NCBI GenBank assembly: GCA_910585395.1
Contig: CAJUCK010000001.1
Coordinates: 64,225 to 91,828, forward strand
DNA length: 27,604 bases
Direction: 5' to 3'
Source: an uncultured Lachnospiraceae bacterium
GTDB lineage: Bacteria; Bacillota; Clostridia; Lachnospirales; Lachnospiraceae
A program made the position numbers and the translations under genes. Under the pieces are notes generated by a model. It saw nothing but the letters and a program-made list of their open reading frames with translations, searched no databases and had not been told where the DNA came from. Positions within the stretch are counted from its first letter, which is position 1, and the number at the start of each line of letters is the position of its first letter. This document shows positions 23,801-27,604 of this stretch, piece after piece.

Positions 23801-26800
23801 TACTGGACCGCATTAAAGATACACCCGGCGTAGCCATGGGCGAATATAATCCAGATGCAGTCGTTCAGACAGAGCTGAAAGTATATTATACGGGCGTGGG
23901 ACTGGATGGATCAACGGCAGGACGCCGCGAGCTGAATCCAGACACAGAGTATACAGTTGAATATGAAAATAATGAGACCATTGGCACAGCGACTGTAATC
24001 ATCAAAGGAAAAGGTAATTTTGGTGGAGAGATTCGGGAAGAATTTAAGATTCGAGGAGATTTATCGGCAGACACTACCAAATTAGAAGTTGAGGACTGTG
24101 TGTACAGCCCGACTGGAGAAGAAGGAAATATTCCAGAACATAAGGTGACTTATACCATTACCCGTGCCAGCGGAGCAGAAGTGCCCATTGAGCTGGTGGA
24201 AGGCACAGATTATATGGTAGAGTATGAAAATAATAAAAATGCCACAGTAGGCGCTGATGAACATGCGATTATAAAGATTTCACCGGTGAAGGCAGAAGAT
24301 GGAATAACTGAGATAGGCAATTATACTGGTGAGAAAAGCGCAGAGTTTCAGATTGAGCAAAGAGATATTTCTGCGGCCATAGAGAGTGAGGGAAATCCCA
24401 AAGATCCTGATCTGGATGTAACTGGACTGGCAGAAGAAGGGTATGAGTATACAGGAAATAAAATTATACCGCAGCTTCAAGTGAGCTGTAAAGGAACAAA
24501 TCTTGAATGGATAGTTGAAGGAAATACAGAGCAAACAGAATATGATTATGTGATTTCAGCGGTAAACAATACAAATGTGTATGAATACGGAGAAGGACCT
24601 CATGGAGAGAACGAACGTTTATATCCGACAGTGACAGTGACTGCACGCCAGAATGAGAACGGTGAGTTTGCAGGAAATTACAAAGGCAGCTTCCAGATGA
24701 GATTCCAGATTAATCCCAGAGTAATTTCGGCTGAAACAGTTGACACGATAGAACCTGTATCAGGAATGGAAAATGAGATGGACTATACAGGTGAGGAAGT
24801 AAGATTTCCGCTGAAGTCGGAAGATCCGGCGGATGCAGGGAAGAACGCTCTCCGTGTGACCTGGAGCAAAGAGGCGCCAGAGGGAACTATTCGTACACCG
24901 CTTGTGGAAGGTCAGGATTATCAGATTTCTTATAAAGATAATATCAAGATTGGTGAAGCAAAAGTTGTGATTTCTGCAGTAAATGAGAGCAACTATACTG
25001 GAGAATACGAGAAACCATTTAAGATAATGGCAAGTATTGAAGTGGTAGACCAGGAAAATCCTCCATTAAAATATATGACTTTGGAGTATGATGAGAATGT
25101 TCCTTTTGGAATTGTAAATGTCTACCCTGATATGATATTTGAAGATTATTCTGGTGTTCTCTGTGGGGAATCAAATGAGCCTAAAATACTGACAGAAGGA
25201 GAAGATTTTGAAATTGTCACAGAAGAAAACCAGGGAGATGCACCAGAGGTCAGCAGGAATAACCGGAATGTGGCAAGTAAAGACAATGAAGACGAGACTA
25301 AGAGACCGCTTGTGGTAATCAGAGGAAAAGGCTGCTATCGTGGGCTTATCAAGAGATATTATAATATTATCCCCAAAGACCTGGCAGCAGATCAGGGAGA
25401 TATTACAGCTGAGTTTATTGGAAGTACTTCCACAGAAGAATATGAGAACGCCTACATTTATACAGGGGAAGAGATTAAGCCTGAGATCAGGGTGTATAAC
25501 CATGGAGAACTGATGGTTCCTAATGTGGATTACACAGTGGAAGGTTATATAAACAACAAGGAAATTTCTACAGAAGAGAATCAGGCAGGGGTTATTATTA
25601 AAGCAGTAGAAGGCGGCAATTACCTGAATCAGAAGACCATGTACTTTAATATTATCCGCCGTCCAATTGCAGGAATGGAAGTTACCATTACCGGAGGACC
25701 CCAGATATTTAACCGCCAGGAGAAACAGCCGGAAGTAGAAGTGTCTTATATGGATGGCGCCAGCAAAATTGTTCTGACCAAAGAAGATTATGATCTTTCC
25801 TATGAAAACAATATCAATGCGGCAACCGAGTTCTCAGGCGATGAGGCCCCAGTAGTTATTATTACTGGAAAGGGAGCTTATGGAGGTGAAATACGTAAGA
25901 AGTTTACGATTCTGCCAGAAAGTTTTGAGCTTGCAGAAGGTCAGGAAGATGATTTCGAAATTCATGCAGAGAATGCAATTTATACTGGAAAACCAGTGAC
26001 TACAACCATTGAGGTTACTGCGAAAGATGGAACGCCTCTGGTTGAAGGAGATGATTATGAACTGGGAGCCTATACGGATAATACCAATATAGGAACCGGG
26101 ACAATTGCTATTTCAGGAAAAGGCAATTATACAGGAACACGTCAGGTACCATTCCGGATTGTACCGGCAGAGGGAAAAATAAGAATAGAAGAGATACCGG
26201 ACCAGACATACAGCAGTCTGGAGATTACTCCCAAACCACAGGTATTCTTTAAAGTAGAGAATGTGGAAGGCATTGAGGATATGGAATTCCCACTGACAGA
26301 AGGGGAAGACTATGAATTATCATATTCAAATAATATCAATGCGGGAACAGCTTCAGTAACTGTTACTGGAACAGGCAATTTCCCAGGAAAAGAGACAGCG
26401 AACTTTACCATTGTTCCAAAGAGTATCTGCCGGGATGTCAGCGGTGACGATGGCATAGCAAGCGACATGGCGCTGGGGGATATTGAGGATCAGATTTATA
26501 CTGGCAGAGCTATTACACCCAATGTGGATCTTTCTTTTAGAAAAGGACAGGGAAATGAAGAAGAGACAGACCAGAAGCTGATTTTAAACCGTGACTATAC
26601 CTTAAGTTATACAAAAAATGCGGCAGTAGGAATGGCTGAGGTAAGCATTACTGGTATTGGGAATTTCACAGGTACTATCCAGTCTAGTTTCCGAATTTTA
26701 GGAACGATGAATCTGGCAAATGTGGAAGATATTCCAGTCCAGCAGTATACTGGATATCCAGTGACGCCCAAACCCCAGATATCCTTTGCAGGAACAGAAT

Positions 26801-27604
26801 TGGTAGAGAATACCGATTATATGCTGGAATATGACAATAACATAGAACGTGGTACAGCAACGATTACGATAACGGGAATGGGATGGTATACAGGAACAAG
26901 GAACGTTAACTTTGACATTGCAAGAGAATTTTCAGAAGAAACGATGGTCCGCGGTATTGCAGCAGCATATACTTATACGGGAGAAGTCATTGCACCTGTT
27001 GTACGGGTAGAGGATGACGGAAATGTTTTGACCAATGGAGTAGATTACCAGGTTTCTTACAGTGACAATGTTAATGTAGGAACAGGGACCATAACGATAA
27101 CGGGAATCAACAGATACCGTGGAAGCAGAAGCGTCAGCTTTAAGATTCTTCCACAGAATATAAGCAGGGCAAATGTGACAAGTATCGCGGTGCAGACCTA
27201 TACAGGAAATAACCTTACGCCTGGTGTGCAGGTAACCAATAGTGGAAAAGTTTTAAACAGTGGAACGGATTACAAGATCAGTTATGTGGATAACAGATAT
27301 CCAGGAACCGGCAAAGTAGTTATTCGCGGAGACGGTAATTATACTGGTACCCAGACCATCAACTTTAACATTATCGTACCTGGTGTGACGGGTGTGAAAG
27401 CTTCCAAGTACACAGCTTCCAGCATTACATTCTCCTGGACCCAGAATAAAGTAGTCAGCGGATATGAGATTTATAATTCAAAGAATAAACTTCAGGCAAG
27501 AGTAAAGAAGAACAGTACGATTAAAACCACAGTAAAGAACCTTAAGGCAGGAACTGTGGCCACCTATAAGGTAAGAGCATTTGTTATCAAAGGAGGAAGA
27601 TATC
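20821..27604 (+). CDS. Giant exported repeat-domain surface protein (3' partial)
   Basis: The frame runs from ATG 20821, after a strong GGAGG (20808-20812), to the window edge: 2261 codons without a stop. A signal peptide ends near V-H-A-A (~32). Then come about two dozen beta-rich modules of ~75-110 residues with the pattern Y-T-G-x-x-I-x-P, then G-x-D-Y-x-V-x-Y-x-N-N-x-x-x-G-T-A, then I-x-G-x-G-N-Y-T-G and F-x-I. Such modules are common in secreted Lachnospiraceae proteins, usually described as bacterial Ig-like; copies here are strongly diverged. From residue ~2187 a fibronectin-III-like domain starts (I-T-F-S-W, G-Y-E-I-Y, Y-K-V-R-A-F). No catalytic domain or anchor is visible before the edge. 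It is probably an adhesin or stalk; a C-terminal anchor or effector domain may follow. Confidence 0.88.
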   Translation, partial: MHKFLVKKIMAFTLSICMIAGMIDLSGFTVHAAVTLSGGTITLASTSEVFTGNEIKPGVTSVTDLTGNVVNASDYEISYQNNTNVGRASVIVTNKQNPADTNTEYFQITPRDIGQCEIGNIDEQFLPPSGGVVTPQITVTDPGRADLILTNADYSYTFDGNDKGGTATVNVSGKGNYGGTISKSFTVTQLVSANLTFDLPDGTIYGYVAGSGVEPEVSDVKYDGKALADDQYVIKYEGNRVAADNTAKVIVEGRGRYTGLKSEKTFTIRKGLGTNYGTSTISVGTISPQAFKGDGQPVTLTEDQIPVNDPDLGPLTGGTDFVILEDSYQNHTHESSDSVLASVLIEGKGKYTGKKVVSYKIEAAQLKAEMVAIDDSMCKYDGTTNWYEKVKVTVTSGIIEYVKGTDFDVDAVDNGVLAGMHYITITPKGKLKGTAVRKFYTVKQRELTDANISFVAGTPNYIYDNTAKKPAVQIIYRQGDGSDYTLRAGIDYESQLNYGNNINASTDSARAEVWAVGKGNFTGESNHLPFDIQPVEMTNSNTQITGIPTSPVTYTGNPITFNNLNVRVNGRALTINTDYTVAYDNNIEVGSNASITIEGKGNYQGTFREGFTITECSLSDTRVITVDAIPAQQYEGEDRQITPEVIVKHSGRVLVRDTDFTVEYGENIKVGQGSVTIIGMGNYKDRVTRNFSIVQRNIGTGELLVNDDAANYDYNTMKPDETYYEYNGAEQKPELRVTYNNTEASISNTLVKGTDYDITFSRNKEIGTAQFVIQAKGNYTGTKTFNFTIKGNLADYGTGDSAYTQITIPDQIYTSNPVIPADAEVKFNGKLLTSSDYTIECSNNTDAGTGTAMADITGTGLYFGKAQGVPFSILPLDLSNDSLEENGYVISGVDSNYTYSGFPVNPVPSISHNGNLLSEGTAYRVEYNEEGVDNVNVSKEESKGKLVIYGIPDNYTGSHDVEFTIDPYDIGKGESGEYNNGSSIELEGLVKDVILDRIKDTPGVAMGEYNPDAVVQTELKVYYTGVGLDGSTAGRRELNPDTEYTVEYENNETIGTATVIIKGKGNFGGEIREEFKIRGDLSADTTKLEVEDCVYSPTGEEGNIPEHKVTYTITRASGAEVPIELVEGTDYMVEYENNKNATVGADEHAIIKISPVKAEDGITEIGNYTGEKSAEFQIEQRDISAAIESEGNPKDPDLDVTGLAEEGYEYTGNKIIPQLQVSCKGTNLEWIVEGNTEQTEYDYVISAVNNTNVYEYGEGPHGENERLYPTVTVTARQNENGEFAGNYKGSFQMRFQINPRVISAETVDTIEPVSGMENEMDYTGEEVRFPLKSEDPADAGKNALRVTWSKEAPEGTIRTPLVEGQDYQISYKDNIKIGEAKVVISAVNESNYTGEYEKPFKIMASIEVVDQENPPLKYMTLEYDENVPFGIVNVYPDMIFEDYSGVLCGESNEPKILTEGEDFEIVTEENQGDAPEVSRNNRNVASKDNEDETKRPLVVIRGKGCYRGLIKRYYNIIPKDLAADQGDITAEFIGSTSTEEYENAYIYTGEEIKPEIRVYNHGELMVPNVDYTVEGYINNKEISTEENQAGVIIKAVEGGNYLNQKTMYFNIIRRPIAGMEVTITGGPQIFNRQEKQPEVEVSYMDGASKIVLTKEDYDLSYENNINAATEFSGDEAPVVIITGKGAYGGEIRKKFTILPESFELAEGQEDDFEIHAENAIYTGKPVTTTIEVTAKDGTPLVEGDDYELGAYTDNTNIGTGTIAISGKGNYTGTRQVPFRIVPAEGKIRIEEIPDQTYSSLEITPKPQVFFKVENVEGIEDMEFPLTEGEDYELSYSNNINAGTASVTVTGTGNFPGKETANFTIVPKSICRDVSGDDGIASDMALGDIEDQIYTGRAITPNVDLSFRKGQGNEEETDQKLILNRDYTLSYTKNAAVGMAEVSITGIGNFTGTIQSSFRILGTMNLANVEDIPVQQYTGYPVTPKPQISFAGTELVENTDYMLEYDNNIERGTATITITGMGWYTGTRNVNFDIAREFSEETMVRGIAAAYTYTGEVIAPVVRVEDDGNVLTNGVDYQVSYSDNVNVGTGTITITGINRYRGSRSVSFKILPQNISRANVTSIAVQTYTGNNLTPGVQVTNSGKVLNSGTDYKISYVDNRYPGTGKVVIRGDGNYTGTQTINFNIIVPGVTGVKASKYTASSITFSWTQNKVVSGYEIYNSKNKLQARVKKNSTIKTTVKNLKAGTVATYKVRAFVIKGGRY
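21001..27370 (+). repeat. About 24 diverged Ig-like protein modules
   Basis: Counting the closing G-N-Y/F-T-G or equivalent, modules end near 21350, 21595, 21875, 22385, 22635, 22870, 23165, 23415, 23690, 24020, 24320, 24685, 25005, 25340, 25890, 26135, 26390, 26665, 26895, 27120 and 27345, with a few degenerate ones between. Repetition is clear in protein but weak in DNA, so the array is old and should be stable against recombination. Confidence 0.75.

Overview
The window looks like part of the chromosome of a gut-type, low-GC Firmicute, most likely a Lachnospiraceae member (Blautia/Ruminococcus/Dorea-like). Supporting signs are the A+T-rich coding sequence, strong AGGAGG-type ribosome binding sites, a YesM/YesN two-component pair next to a sugar-binding lipoprotein, and large exported proteins built from LamG, FIVAR, Big_2/Big_4 and fibronectin-III modules. 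The genus is inferred from protein style, not from a marker gene. All genes recognised are on the + strand.

Region 1 (1-12082) is a glycan-use and cell-surface block. It holds the tail of a sensor histidine kinase, an AraC-type response regulator, an extracellular sugar-binding lipoprotein with no permease genes beside it, a 1496-residue exported multidomain GH127 (DUF1680) beta-L-arabinofuranosidase-like enzyme, and a 1347-residue exported non-catalytic protein. The last has three ~390-residue tandem units of a discoidin-like domain plus FIVAR helices, then a lysine-rich Big_2 tail. The likely logic is sensing of an oligosaccharide, induction of secreted enzymes, and capture of the glycan.

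Region 2 (about 12083-20571) is the most interesting part: an antiviral defence locus of the RADAR type. It encodes a TPR protein, then a KAP-like P-loop ATPase (RdrA), a very large adenosine-deaminase-fold protein with all catalytic motifs intact (RdrB), and a small two-TM SLATT-like membrane protein. rdrA is split by one frameshift at a five-G run, which separates Walker A from Walker B; this may be an error, a real lesion, or a -1 slippage site. The locus has its own consensus promoter, preceded by two Spo0A-box-like heptamers exactly 10 bp apart. A 12-codon leader ORF lies in front of the TPR gene, and an intrinsic terminator sits between the TPR gene and rdrA. The TPR gene and this regulatory layout are not part of RADAR as I know it.

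Region 3 (20572-27604) begins a giant exported repeat protein that is still open at the window edge (over 2260 codons). It has about two dozen beta-rich modules followed by a fibronectin-III-like domain. It has its own extended -10 promoter.

No tRNA, rRNA, CRISPR array, transposase or integrase was recognised.
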